Source: Bacteroidia bacterium
GTDB lineage: Bacteria; Bacteroidota; Bacteroidia; Bacteroidales; CAJPTX01
DNA: 64,000 bases
Direction: 5' to 3'
NCBI GenBank assembly: GCA_905373475.1
Contig: CAJPTC010000002.1
Span: 62,001 to 126,000, forward strand
Shown here: in pieces, positions 55,564 through 64,000 of the stretch
How the letters are laid out: every line of letters begins with the position of its first letter
Position numbering within the stretch: position 1 is the stretch's first letter
The notes under the pieces: generated by a model
What the model saw: only the letters and a program-made list of their open reading frames with translations
What the model was told of the DNA's origin: nothing
Databases searched by the model: none
Translations under genes and position numbers: made by a program

Positions 55564-55979
55564 CCCTAGCAGAAGGGGCGCACCTCCCTACCTATATGAC
55601 CGCAGGAAGTGCTGGGGCAGACCTTTATGCACACTTACCCGAGCCCATTACACTGCCCAGTGGTACGTATGCCGCTATTCCTACGGGCATATCGCTAGAA
55701 ATACCTGTCGGATTGGAGGGACAGGTACGACCACGAAGCGGACTAGCACGAAAACACGGCGTTACGGTTCTCAATGCGCCTGGTACGATAGATAGCGACT
55801 ATCGCGGCGAGATCATAGTCCTCCTCATCAATCATGGCACGCAAGCCTATACCGTACAAGATGGCGAACGCATTGCACAGCTGGTAATTTGCCCAGTAAT
55901 TCACGCATACTTTCGCATCGAAGACTCTCTCTCTGTAACCCAACGCGATAAACAAGGATTCGGACACACGGGAAAATAA
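55542..55979 (+). CDS. dut: dUTP diphosphatase
   Basis: This 145-residue homotrimeric dUTPase removes dUTP and supplies dUMP for thymidylate. The five motifs are visible: AGSAGADLYA, RPRSGLA, GTIDSDYRGE (catalytic Asp), GERIAQLV and the P-loop-like RDKQGFGHTGK. It overlaps the flippase gene by 22 bp and the TPR gene by one base (TAATG). Confidence 0.97.
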   Translation: MEKTIKITLAEGAHLPTYMTAGSAGADLYAHLPEPITLPSGTYAAIPTGISLEIPVGLEGQVRPRSGLARKHGVTVLNAPGTIDSDYRGEIIVLLINHGTQAYTVQDGERIAQLVICPVIHAYFRIEDSLSVTQRDKQGFGHTGK

Positions 55980-57745
55980 TGAAAGCATACAACAGTATCA
56001 CGTATATACTACTGACCATCAGTAGCCTATTTCTACTAAGCTGTGGTTCTACGAAAACAGAGACCGATCTGCGTTTTCAGCCTGCAGTCGGGAATCCCTA
56101 TTTCGACTCCTATTATCTCTACCTCACAGACTCTACCTTAAAATCTATTCCGCAGATGCGGAAAAACTACCAAAGCGCACAATCTGCCGAGATTGCCGAC
56201 CTCATAGCGCAAACCTATTACCAACACGGCATCGCAGATTCTGCCGAAAAATACATTGCACAGGCCTATGCACTAGACTCAAACGTAGTGACTTATACAC
56301 GAAAATATTATTCTATTCTCGAAGAGACCAACCGTAACCCAGAGAAACTGTTAACATTAGCGCATAGACTTATCGCACTTGATTCAACCGATGCGAAAAA
56401 CCAATATAGCCTTCTCATGGCATATATTCGGAACAACCAATACGATAGTGCTATACGCTATGCAACGGCGCATCGCGACTATTTCCGTCGCTACTTCGAG
56501 ATAGATATGCTGCTCACTAACCTCTATTTGCAGACACAGCAACCAGATTCTGCGCTCACAACGGCGCAGGACTTAGTTGCGTTCAATCCAACGGAAGCCG
56601 ACAACCATTTCTTTGCTTCTACCGTCGCGGCTCGTTGCGACGATACCTTGCGCTACAAACAATACTTCAAAAGTGGCGTACGCTACGGATGTCCCGACAC
56701 CAGACTCACCGAAGCCTACGTGCAATACATGTTACAATCGCATCAGAACGAAGAACTTATTCCAACCCTAGACTCTATCATGACCCAGTGCCACTACCCT
56801 ACACCTTGGATAATAGAAATGCTAGGCAACCTTCGTTTTCTATTTAAGAAGGAGGTGGTAGAAAGTGCCACGGGGGGACACCTCTTTTCTCGTTTTGAAG
56901 AACAGCTTGACTCTTCATCAGATGGACAATTCCTCCTTCTGCAGTACTACAGAAGATTCGAAGACACTGCCGAAATTCTTGCTTCCCTAGAATCTAACTG
57001 CAAGAAGTTTGCACCGAGCTACATCTGGAACGTATTGAAAATTAGCGAAGAGCTTAAATATAAACCTGCCCCCACGCTCCAGAATTGGAATGAGGAAACC
57101 AAAACGCTACGCGAGAACATCGCCAATTATCCCTTCGACCTTTTCTCCGCATTTGTTTACTTCGAGTATGTCGGAGGCGTTGTAGATTCTGTGCAACGTA
57201 TAGATACCATAGATCATTACATTGATGTGTATAAACAATTGTTGCGCAAGAGTAAACGCGGCGCAGTATATCGTTTCCCCCTAACCTTCCAACAAGATAC
57301 CTCCCTGAACCAGCGACAGGTATTACGGAACAATATTTCGCGTCTCTACGGCTACAAAGGCGACCTCACTAGCAAGCACGAATCCTCATTTATTGCCTAC
57401 AAACAGGCACTTAAATATAATAAGGACAACGAAGTGGTACTCAATAATTACGCTTACAATCTTGCGCTTTCCGACGAACGAAAATTAGCCACTGCACTCC
57501 GCATGTCGCAACGAAGCATAGAGATTGACCCTAAGAATGTAAACTACCTCGATACATACGGCTACATCCTCTATCGCCTTAAGCGCTACAAAGAGGCCAA
57601 AGCCGTATTTGTGAAACTACTAACCATTGATCCAAATCCTGGAAAAGTCTCACTCCTGCATTACAGCGAAGTTCTCGAAGCTTTAGGCAACAAGGATGCC
57701 GCAGAAGTATACCGAATGAAAGCAGAAAATAATCCCAATAGGTAG
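55979..57745 (+). CDS. TPR-repeat lipoprotein
   Basis: The 588-residue protein has a lipoprotein signal (LFLLSCGSTKT; Cys at about 22) and tetratricopeptide repeats across most of its length, clearest near the C-terminus (ALKYNKDNEVVLNNYAYNLA; SIEIDPKNVNYLDTYGYILY). It is probably an outer- or inner-membrane-attached scaffold. Genes of this type commonly lie between dut and an EnvC-like gene in Bacteroidetes; the exact function is unknown. Confidence 0.88.
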   Translation: MKAYNSITYILLTISSLFLLSCGSTKTETDLRFQPAVGNPYFDSYYLYLTDSTLKSIPQMRKNYQSAQSAEIADLIAQTYYQHGIADSAEKYIAQAYALDSNVVTYTRKYYSILEETNRNPEKLLTLAHRLIALDSTDAKNQYSLLMAYIRNNQYDSAIRYATAHRDYFRRYFEIDMLLTNLYLQTQQPDSALTTAQDLVAFNPTEADNHFFASTVAARCDDTLRYKQYFKSGVRYGCPDTRLTEAYVQYMLQSHQNEELIPTLDSIMTQCHYPTPWIIEMLGNLRFLFKKEVVESATGGHLFSRFEEQLDSSSDGQFLLLQYYRRFEDTAEILASLESNCKKFAPSYIWNVLKISEELKYKPAPTLQNWNEETKTLRENIANYPFDLFSAFVYFEYVGGVVDSVQRIDTIDHYIDVYKQLLRKSKRGAVYRFPLTFQQDTSLNQRQVLRNNISRLYGYKGDLTSKHESSFIAYKQALKYNKDNEVVLNNYAYNLALSDERKLATALRMSQRSIEIDPKNVNYLDTYGYILYRLKRYKEAKAVFVKLLTIDPNPGKVSLLHYSEVLEALGNKDAAEVYRMKAENNPNR

Positions 57746-58019
57746 CAACCTATAAATCACCGCGTATTTTCTCGCTCTTATTCTCCCAGCTTTGCCCAAC
57801 CCTTAACTTGGATTTTGAGCGAAGACCAAAACAGATTTATCAGTTGTATTTTAGCTGTCCAGAAATTGCTCCCGAAGCTGTATTGCGTAAACGGGTAAAG
57901 GAATATTCGCAACGTATTGAAACAGAACTGAGTTATGAGGATTTTTACTCCTATCCTTCTCCTCTCATTAAGCCTCTTCTCCACGGTTACGTGTTACGCA
58001 CAAACTATCTCTGACCTCC
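57741..58019 (+). other. Unassigned open frame across the TPR-EnvC gap
   Basis: A frame with no ATG early in it is open from just inside the end of the TPR gene to a TGA overlapping the EnvC start. It reads LDFERRPKQIYQLYFSCPEI and then APEAVLRKRVKEYSQRIETE. The middle has protein-like composition but no recognised family. A remnant of a lost gene or a chance frame are both possible. Confidence 0.25.
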
Positions 58020-59116
58020 AAAAACAGAAAGAGCAAACTCTCGCACGTATCTCTACCACTTCCCAACTCATAGAAGAAGGAACAAAAAGCCAAGCACAAA
58101 ACACCCAAAAACTAGACCTCATAAATTCCCAAATAGAAACACGCAACGACCTCATTAAGAACATTAACCAACAAATCCAGCTCTACAACGCCGAAATCAA
58201 CCAACGCGTTAAAAGCATTACCCGATACGAGCAGCAACTCGATACCCTCCTACTACAGTACGCCAATTTCATTCGGACTACACAATTCCTCCAGAGTAAA
58301 CATGACGTACTCTTACACATCCTCGCTTCGCGCAACCTATCACAAATGTATCGACGCATTCGTTTTTACCGCGAATATCTCCAATATCAGCACTCACAAC
58401 ACGACGCAATTACTGCACTAAACAATCGCCTACACGCAGAAAGAGACTCCTTACTCACCGCACAAAAATATCTAGTTGTCTTACGAAACGAAGAGTATAA
58501 TAGCCGCAACCAGCTCATTTCAGAGCAAACCCAATACAACAATGAGTTGAAACGACTCATGCAAAAAGAAAAAGAGCTTCGTAATACATTGCTCGAAGAT
58601 CGAAAGAAAGTACAAGCTCTCAACGTGGCTATCAACAAATTGATAGAGGAAGAAGCTGAGCAGAATCGCAAAGCAAAACACGATGCCATATACAAGAAAC
58701 TCAGTAAAGATTTTGCAAGTAACAAAGGGCGACTCCCTTGGCCCATACTCACTGGAACAATAATACGAGGCTACGGGCAACAAGAAAGCAAACTTCTCAA
58801 AGGTATCAGAACTACCAGCGAAGGCGTGGACATCGCCGCAAAGAAAAACTCGGTCGTGAGAAGCATTTTCAACGGAAAGGTTACGAAAGTAGCGCGAATA
58901 CCTGGAGGGAATGATGTTGTGATTATACGACATGGTGACTTTCTTACCCTCTACTCCAATTTGACAAACCTAGTAATAAACATAGGCGACGAGGTAAAAG
59001 CTGGGCAAGCTATCGGCACCTTGTACACCGAAAAAAACGCAGAACAGGGCGTACTCCACTTTGAAATTTGGAAGGAATTCCGTTCGCAAAACCCTAAACT
59101 TTGGCTACACCCCTAA
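57935..59116 (+). CDS. EnvC-like murein hydrolase activator (degenerate LytM/M23 domain)
   Basis: This 393-residue exported protein has a signal peptide (to about residue 23), a long coiled coil (about 24-245) and a C-terminal LytM/M23 domain. Zinc-binding positions are degenerate: the usual H-x-G-x-D reads SEGVDIAA, and the usual Y-x-H-L reads YSNL; only the final LHFEIW histidine is kept. This is the pattern of EnvC, which activates amidases rather than cutting peptidoglycan itself. It probably works at the septum in the periplasm. Confidence 0.92.
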   Translation: MRIFTPILLLSLSLFSTVTCYAQTISDLQKQKEQTLARISTTSQLIEEGTKSQAQNTQKLDLINSQIETRNDLIKNINQQIQLYNAEINQRVKSITRYEQQLDTLLLQYANFIRTTQFLQSKHDVLLHILASRNLSQMYRRIRFYREYLQYQHSQHDAITALNNRLHAERDSLLTAQKYLVVLRNEEYNSRNQLISEQTQYNNELKRLMQKEKELRNTLLEDRKKVQALNVAINKLIEEEAEQNRKAKHDAIYKKLSKDFASNKGRLPWPILTGTIIRGYGQQESKLLKGIRTTSEGVDIAAKKNSVVRSIFNGKVTKVARIPGGNDVVIIRHGDFLTLYSNLTNLVINIGDEVKAGQAIGTLYTEKNAEQGVLHFEIWKEFRSQNPKLWLHP

Positions 59117-59228
59117 TCTTGTTAGACGTAATCCTACAGATTAAAAGCTTAGTGAAAGAAATTTGACTACCAAAAGAAAAACTTTAGTTACAACCTAGCA
59201 CTAGCAAAGAGACTTCACACTACTAGAG

Positions 59229-59257
59229 TTGAGATTAGACTATAAAGCCTACCTTTG
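59229..59257 (+). promoter_or_regulatory. Promoter (-33 TTG and -7 TACCTTTG) for the RsbW-like gene and ybeY
   Basis: TTG at 59229-59231 and a perfect TAnnTTTG at 59250-59257 are 18 bp apart. The predicted leader to the ATG at 59377 is about 110 nt. Confidence 0.55.
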
Positions 59258-59376
59258 TGTCAGATTAAACATCGAAAAATAATATATACTGAAAGGTTAC
59301 ACCATACCTAGAAACCCATTGGGATGTTGGAGGTAAACCGAGTAACGGAGACAATACATACGAAAGTTGTACAGCT

Positions 59377-59775
59377 ATGAAAAAGATAGTCCTAGCTTCA
59401 ACCGTCAATGCCAATAATGAATTTCTCAGCTTCCTTGATGAGCTGTTCATGGATATTGACGGTCTGGCTGAACTCGAGGCGAACGTACAAATTGCCATCT
59501 GCGAAACCTTCAACAACGCCGTACTGCACGGCAACAAGCTCAATCCAGAAAAGATTGTGACCTGTACATTCGATATCACCGAAGTAGATTACATTTTCAC
59601 CATAGAAGATGAGGGAGACGGATTCGACCCTACGCGTATCCCAGACCCTACACTCCCCGAGAATATTGAAAAGACTGAGGGACGAGGAGTTTTTCTTACT
59701 CGAACCTTAGCCGACAGTGTCGAGTATACCAACGGAGGACGCAAAGTCATTATTCGGTTCGCTAAAAACAAATAA
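59377..59775 (+). CDS. RsbW-like ATP-binding protein (GHKL fold)
   Basis: This 132-residue protein is a free-standing histidine-kinase-like ATPase domain of the anti-sigma/SpoIIAB-RsbW type. The N box is CETFNNAVLHG, the G1 box DEGDGFDP, and the G2 region GRGVFLTRTLAD. Such proteins bind or phosphorylate an anti-sigma antagonist partner; no partner sigma or STAS gene is adjacent. It is followed 11 bp later by ybeY. Confidence 0.88.
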   Translation: MKKIVLASTVNANNEFLSFLDELFMDIDGLAELEANVQIAICETFNNAVLHGNKLNPEKIVTCTFDITEVDYIFTIEDEGDGFDPTRIPDPTLPENIEKTEGRGVFLTRTLADSVEYTNGGRKVIIRFAKNK

Positions 59776-59786
59776 AACAACGCGCT

Positions 59787-60224
59787 GTGAATATACTCTT
59801 CTACCAAGAGGGCGTGCACTACTTGCTACGTAACAAAAAAGCCATCCGTGCCACTATACAACGAATGTGCAAGGAAAATGGCTACGAACTAGGGAATGTG
59901 AACTACATTTTATGCTCAAAACGCATTATCAAACAAACCAACATCCGCTACCTCAATCACCACTACTACACTGATATCATCACTTTTCCCCTCTCCGAAG
60001 ACCCTAAAATCATCACCGCAGACATCTTTGTCTGCATCCCCGTAGTCCTCGAAAATGCCCAACGATTTTCAACCTCGGCATACAGCGAAGTCGTACGCGT
60101 ACTTTTTCACGGAATTCTCCATTTAATAGGCTACGACGACCACACACCCGAGGATCAAAAGAACATGCGAAATGCCGAAGAATTCTGGTTGTCGCAATTC
60201 TCCCTCCTACTAAAAACCACATAA
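59787..60224 (+). CDS. ybeY: rRNA maturation RNase YbeY
   Basis: The product is a 145-residue metal-dependent endoribonuclease acting in 16S rRNA maturation and ribosome quality control. The zinc-binding region reads H108-GIL-H112-LIGYDDH. The last histidine is displaced by one position from the usual H-x3-H-x5-H, which I regard as a family variation. The start is GTG at 59787 (NILFYQEGV). Confidence 0.93.
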   Translation: MNILFYQEGVHYLLRNKKAIRATIQRMCKENGYELGNVNYILCSKRIIKQTNIRYLNHHYYTDIITFPLSEDPKIITADIFVCIPVVLENAQRFSTSAYSEVVRVLFHGILHLIGYDDHTPEDQKNMRNAEEFWLSQFSLLLKTT

Positions 60225-60458
60225 AACATTAACTATCAAATTCTTTGTTGCTAAAATCACTCCTACCCAATATATCCCATATATCTATATAAAATATTGA
60301 TTATCAAATTTGTAGAGACGAAACCTAATGCGCCCAATTCGGAATATAATGCCGAATATTATCCCATCGCAATGCACATAAAACATTGAATACTCTGTAT
60401 GATCGACGGCGTACCCGCCCATTAAATACGCATCGCAAATTTTGTTAACCATATCGTT
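60225..60458. other. AT-rich intergenic stretch with degraded repeat blocks
   Basis: The gap between ybeY and mnmG is AT-rich on its left. It holds the words 'ttgtagagacgaaacctaatgcgc' near 60312 and a related 'ttgtaggggcgaaaactgatgcgc' near 60457, as if a short unit was repeated. No gene or RNA was recognised. Confidence 0.4.
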
Positions 60459-60523
60459 GTAGGGGCGAAAACTGATGCGCTCGTACCTTTCGCTTCGCGC
60501 AACTCTTAACTTTTAACTCTTAG
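60459..60523 (+). repeat. Dispersed intergenic repeat, copy R4 (degraded)
   Basis: It opens gtaggggcga, lacks the palindrome's right arm, contains 'cgcttcgcgc' and ends 'aactcttaacttttaactctta', the same right-end word as R1 to R3. It lies 60 bp before mnmG. Confidence 0.5.
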
Positions 60524-60586
60524 CAGAATTCCCCTCATCTTCCTTTGGGTTCACCCCCAACCGATAAAAAGCACTTTCTTTGCTCC

Positions 60587-62482
60587 ATGAAAGAGATAGA
60601 GCTTATTGTTATAGGCGGAGGGCACGCAGGCTGCGAAGCCGCTCACGCTGCAGCCGTCTTAGGAGTTAAGACCCTCCTCGTAACCACCGATATTACCAAA
60701 CTGGCAGTTATGAGCTGCAATCCTTCTATCGGAGGTATTGGAAAGGGACAAATTGTACGCGAAATAGATGCGCTTGGCGGCTACACTGGCCAATGTACCG
60801 ATGCCGCTACAATACAATTTCGCATGCTCAATCGTTCCAAAGGTCCTGCTATGCATAGCCCAAGAGCACAATGCGACCGCGAAATTTTTACCCTTACTTG
60901 GCGAAATAAACTAGAGAATTGCCCTAATCTATTTATCATACAGGATACTATCGAAGAGCTCATTTTGCAAGAGGAAGGAAGCAAGACAGTATGCAAGGGT
61001 ATTGTATCGCGCGTGCGCGGTACAATTAACGCAAAAAGAGTAGTACTCACAGCTGGTACATTCCTTAACGGACTTATTCACATCGGTTTGTACCACACTG
61101 CAGGCGGACGGATTGACGAAAGCGCCGTTCCAAAGCTCACTACACAACTCGTAGAACACGGACTTACAGCAGGACGCTTCAAAACTGGTACCTCCCCCCG
61201 ACTACACCTACCTACTATCAACCTCTCTGTTTGTAAAATTCAACAAGGAGATGAAGAAGAAGGAGGTTTTTCTTTCTATAAGAGGGAGTTGCCAACTCTC
61301 ATAAAGCGCCCCTGTTATATTACTGAAACCAACGAAACCACTCATCAGATCTTGCACGACAATCTAGATCGCTCTCCTCTCTTCCAACACGTAATACAGG
61401 GACGTGGTCCTCGCTACTGCCCTAGCATAGAAGACAAAATCCATATTTTCAGCGATAAGCTCTCGCATCCCATCTTCCTAGAACCAGAAAGTGCCGTAGG
61501 GCAGACCGTCTATATCAACGGCTTCAGCACTTCGCTCCCATACGACGTACAAGAAAAAGCATTACACACGATCAAAGGATTGGAACAAGCACACATCATT
61601 CGACCAGGTTATGCAATTGAGTACGACTATTTTGACCCGCAACAACTCTACAAAACCCTAGAGTCACAAATCATAGATAACCTTTACCTTGCAGGTCAAA
61701 TTAACGGAACAACTGGTTACGAAGAAGCTGCTGCACAAGGGTTAGTGGCAGGCATAAATGCAGCCCTTACACTTAAAGAGCGCGAACCTATGATACTCCA
61801 ACGCGCAGACGGATACATAGGTGTAATGCTAGACGATCTAATATCAAAGGGCGTAGACGAACCCTACCGCATGTTCACAAGTCGTGCCGAACACCGCCTA
61901 TCTCTCCGTCAAGACAATGCCGACCTACGTTTCAACGAAATAGCCTACCGAGTCGGAATGATTGACAATCAACGCTACGAGGCTACAAACAAGAAGTACG
62001 AAAGCGTTGAAAAAGTAGTAAATCTACTTTCCAATCAATCTATTAACCCAAATGAAATAAACCCACTTCTCACTGAAAACCACTCTACCCCACTCACTCA
62101 ATCTATTAAGGTAAACAAACTCCTACTACGCCCCGAAATATCACTTTCCCTCTTACTCCAACACATTCCTAACTTACACACAGAACTCAAAGAATACAAT
62201 CCTCAAATCCTCCAAGCCAGCGAAATCCAAATAAAATACGCTAGCTATATAGAAAAAGAAGAACAAGAAAACGAACACCATACCAATATAGACCATATAC
62301 ACATCCCAGATACATTCAACTTTCTCAAACTAGAAAGCGTTAGTATTGAAGGACGACAAAAACTATCCAAACTACACCCTAAAACCATAGGAGACGCCAA
62401 GCAAATTCCAGGCATCAAACCAAGCGACATAAAAGCAATTCTAATCGCAATGAAACACTTTGTTCCACGTGGAACACTTTAA
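60587..62482 (+). CDS. mnmG: tRNA uridine-5-carboxymethylaminomethyl modification enzyme MnmG
   Basis: This 631-residue FAD protein works with MnmE to modify C5 of the wobble uridine in tRNA. The FAD-binding GGGHAGCEAA is near residue 10, and GGIGKGQIVREIDALGG and YEEAAAQGLVAGINA are family blocks. The start is MKEIELIV at 60587; upstream codons in frame lack similarity. The last codons (FVPRGTL) contain a perfect parS-like palindrome. Confidence 0.97.
   Translation: MKEIELIVIGGGHAGCEAAHAAAVLGVKTLLVTTDITKLAVMSCNPSIGGIGKGQIVREIDALGGYTGQCTDAATIQFRMLNRSKGPAMHSPRAQCDREIFTLTWRNKLENCPNLFIIQDTIEELILQEEGSKTVCKGIVSRVRGTINAKRVVLTAGTFLNGLIHIGLYHTAGGRIDESAVPKLTTQLVEHGLTAGRFKTGTSPRLHLPTINLSVCKIQQGDEEEGGFSFYKRELPTLIKRPCYITETNETTHQILHDNLDRSPLFQHVIQGRGPRYCPSIEDKIHIFSDKLSHPIFLEPESAVGQTVYINGFSTSLPYDVQEKALHTIKGLEQAHIIRPGYAIEYDYFDPQQLYKTLESQIIDNLYLAGQINGTTGYEEAAAQGLVAGINAALTLKEREPMILQRADGYIGVMLDDLISKGVDEPYRMFTSRAEHRLSLRQDNADLRFNEIAYRVGMIDNQRYEATNKKYESVEKVVNLLSNQSINPNEINPLLTENHSTPLTQSIKVNKLLLRPEISLSLLLQHIPNLHTELKEYNPQILQASEIQIKYASYIEKEEQENEHHTNIDHIHIPDTFNFLKLESVSIEGRQKLSKLHPKTIGDAKQIPGIKPSDIKAILIAMKHFVPRGTL
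62461..62476. promoter_or_regulatory. parS-like ParB-binding palindrome
   Basis: The sequence tgttccacgtggaaca is a perfect 16-bp palindrome that matches the conserved bacterial parS consensus (core GTTnCACGTGnAAC). It lies inside the last codons of mnmG. parA and parB are in the same window, about 31 kb away. No other match was noticed in the window. Confidence 0.8.
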
Positions 62483-62558
62483 GTATAGAACTATAATTAT
62501 ATAACATCAACTCACTATATACTAAGTAGGTTAAGAACTTATTTTATAAATCACGATT

Positions 62559-64000
62559 ATGATAGAAGAAGCAGAGGATATACTACTAAGAGAGGAACGT
62601 TATGCAGGGGTGCGCGAAACTGTAAAAATGATTCCTCATGTTCCTGGTGTCTATGTTTTTAAGAATGCACAGAAGAAGGTTATCTATGTAGGAAAAGCTA
62701 AGGATCTTAAAAAACGCGTCAGCTCTTACTTCCTTAACCTACAGCATCAAGCCTCTAAAACACGCGTACTAGTAAAACAAATCGCTTTTCTCGATTTCAT
62801 TATCGTTAATACAGAAGAGGAAGCACTCCTTCTAGAAAACAACCTCATCAAAGAGAATCAACCCAAATACAACATACTTCTAAAAGACGACAAATCCTAC
62901 CCTTGGGTATGTATTACAAAAGAGGAATATCCGCGTGTATTCATGACGCGGAACTACATCGCTTCCCGAGGAAAATATTATGGTCCCTATACCTCAAGCG
63001 GAAGTATACAAGCCATCCTAAGAACACTACGACGCTTGTTCTTTTATCGTACTTGCAAGTTGCCACTTACACAAACACAAATAGAAAAGAAAATCTACCG
63101 TTCGTGTCTAGAATACCATATATACAACTGCAAAGCTCCTTGCATCAATGCGATAACTAAAGAAGAGTATAATAAAGCTATAGAAAATATCGCAGCGATT
63201 CTGAACGGAAAGGTAAGTATCGTAATAAGCAAACTAAACGAAGAATATAATAGCTTTATGGAAGCCTTAGAGTTCGAGAAAGCCGAAGTATTATATAAAC
63301 AGATCCAAGAACTACGCGACTACCAACACAAAAATAGTATTGTAAACCCTGAGGTAGGCGACCTCGATGTAATATCAATTCTTGAACAGGAGAACAGAGT
63401 AGCACTGAATTATATGCATGTATACAATGGTGCAATCGTACTCTCTATCAACAGAATGATCCACAACCCACTCAACAGTCCGTTAAACGAATTGCTCGAA
63501 GTAGCCATGTATCGCCTCAAAGAGCAATACAATAGCGAGGCTGAAACTTTACTCACCAACGTAGAAAAGACAATTACAACTCCTCTATACAAAAATATAG
63601 AAACACCCCAACGCGGAGACAAACACAGAGTCTTACTTCTTTCAACACTCAACGTAGAGCGCTATTTAACACAAATAGCAACCGAACGGAAACTACCACA
63701 ACAAGAAGCTCTGGAGGCTGTAAAAGACCTTTTACAACTTCCTAAAATTCCCCACCGCATTGAGTGTATAGATAATTCCAATACATTGGGCACATTCCCT
63801 GTCTCAGCAGTCGTGGTATTTATTGACGGCAAACCCGCAAAAGATCAATACCGAATCTATAACGTAAAGACAGTAGAAGGTCCCAACGACTACGCCACAA
63901 TGGAAGAGGTTATACAACGTCGCTACACCAACCTAGAAAAAGACTCCCTCCCCGACCTGCTGCTCATAGACGGTGGAAAAGGACAGCTCACTTCAGTCGT
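62559..64000 (+). CDS. uvrC: Excinuclease ABC subunit C (partial, runs off the window)
   Basis: The first 480 codons of UvrC, the incision nuclease of nucleotide excision repair, are present. The GIY-YIG domain (GVYVFKN and VIYVGKAKDLKKR, residues 30-53), a UVR motif (about 230-260) and the start of the RNase H-like domain (ECIDNSNTLG; LLLIDGGKGQLTS) are visible. The frame is open to the window edge. It starts 76 bp after mnmG. Confidence 0.96.
   Translation, partial: MIEEAEDILLREERYAGVRETVKMIPHVPGVYVFKNAQKKVIYVGKAKDLKKRVSSYFLNLQHQASKTRVLVKQIAFLDFIIVNTEEEALLLENNLIKENQPKYNILLKDDKSYPWVCITKEEYPRVFMTRNYIASRGKYYGPYTSSGSIQAILRTLRRLFFYRTCKLPLTQTQIEKKIYRSCLEYHIYNCKAPCINAITKEEYNKAIENIAAILNGKVSIVISKLNEEYNSFMEALEFEKAEVLYKQIQELRDYQHKNSIVNPEVGDLDVISILEQENRVALNYMHVYNGAIVLSINRMIHNPLNSPLNELLEVAMYRLKEQYNSEAETLLTNVEKTITTPLYKNIETPQRGDKHRVLLLSTLNVERYLTQIATERKLPQQEALEAVKDLLQLPKIPHRIECIDNSNTLGTFPVSAVVVFIDGKPAKDQYRIYNVKTVEGPNDYATMEEVIQRRYTNLEKDSLPDLLLIDGGKGQLTSV

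Noticed and set aside
1..64000. CRISPR array, tRNA, rRNA, insertion sequence or prophage
   Set aside because: I looked through the intergenic gaps and found no regular direct repeats with spacers, no tRNA cloverleaf, and no transposase, integrase or phage structural gene.

Overview
The window looks like a chromosomal segment of a Bacteroidota (Bacteroidetes) bacterium of the Porphyromonas type. Three things point there. Many genes are preceded by the Bacteroidetes -7 promoter box TAnnTTTG and have little Shine-Dalgarno. The window carries type IX secretion (T9SS) hallmarks: a PorV/PorQ-family outer-membrane protein and a gingipain-like C25 peptidase with a C-terminal sorting domain. Gene blocks typical of the phylum are also present (DUF5063 with a DEDDy exonuclease; ParA-ParB-DUF5683-MltD; dut-TPR-EnvC). 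No rRNA, tRNA, insertion sequence, prophage or CRISPR array was recognised. The species cannot be named from the sequence alone.

Layout. 0-2 kb: the 3' end of a plus-strand gene, then an AAA-ATPase-like/PD-(D/E)XK protein (copy A). 2-4.3 kb: a minus operon of DUF5063, exonuclease and PorV2-like protein. 4.4-8.3 kb: a plus run with a membrane adenylate cyclase fused to an HD phosphohydrolase, a universal-stress-like protein, two small membrane proteins and a TerB-like protein. 8.4-20.4 kb: a co-oriented minus run of C25 peptidase, YihY, a single-chain restriction-modification enzyme, UvrB, an ICMT-like methyltransferase and a C69 dipeptidase. 20.6-31.4 kb: minus genes for Dtd, a DEAD-box helicase, a thioredoxin-like protein, an MBOAT acyltransferase with two SGNH hydrolases, a lytic transglycosylase, DUF5683, ParB and ParA. 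32-36 kb: a helix-hairpin-helix protein and class I aldolase, divergent from an MFS transporter, followed by a 650-bp intergenic region with a candidate structured RNA and a dispersed repeat. 36-41.4 kb: glnS, lipA, lipB, recJ. 41.4-46 kb: mnmA, a C-terminal processing protease and fumC. 46-49.6 kb: two tandem paralogues (B and C) of the copy A gene, bracketed by repeat copies. 49.8-51.7 kb: pheS and a cyclophilin. 51.7-59.1 kb: a plus operon of patatin/outer-membrane barrel, flippase, dut, TPR lipoprotein and EnvC-like factor. 59.2-64 kb: an RsbW-like ATPase, ybeY, mnmG (with a parS-like palindrome in its last codons) and the start of uvrC.

How the genes work together. Most of the window is housekeeping: DNA repair (uvrB, uvrC, recJ), translation and tRNA modification (glnS, pheS, mnmA, mnmG, dtd, ybeY), lipoylation (lipA, lipB), central metabolism (fumC, aldolase) and chromosome segregation (parA, parB, a likely parS). 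A second theme is the cell envelope: T9SS-related proteins, lytic transglycosylase, EnvC, O-acylation genes, flippase and patatin barrel. The accessory layer consists of the three mosaic AAA/PD-(D/E)XK paralogues, the single-gene restriction-modification enzyme and a dispersed, hairpin-bearing intergenic repeat family. The paralogue trio with its bracketing repeats, the candidate RNA near 35.7 kb and the parS-like site in mnmG are the observations most worth following.
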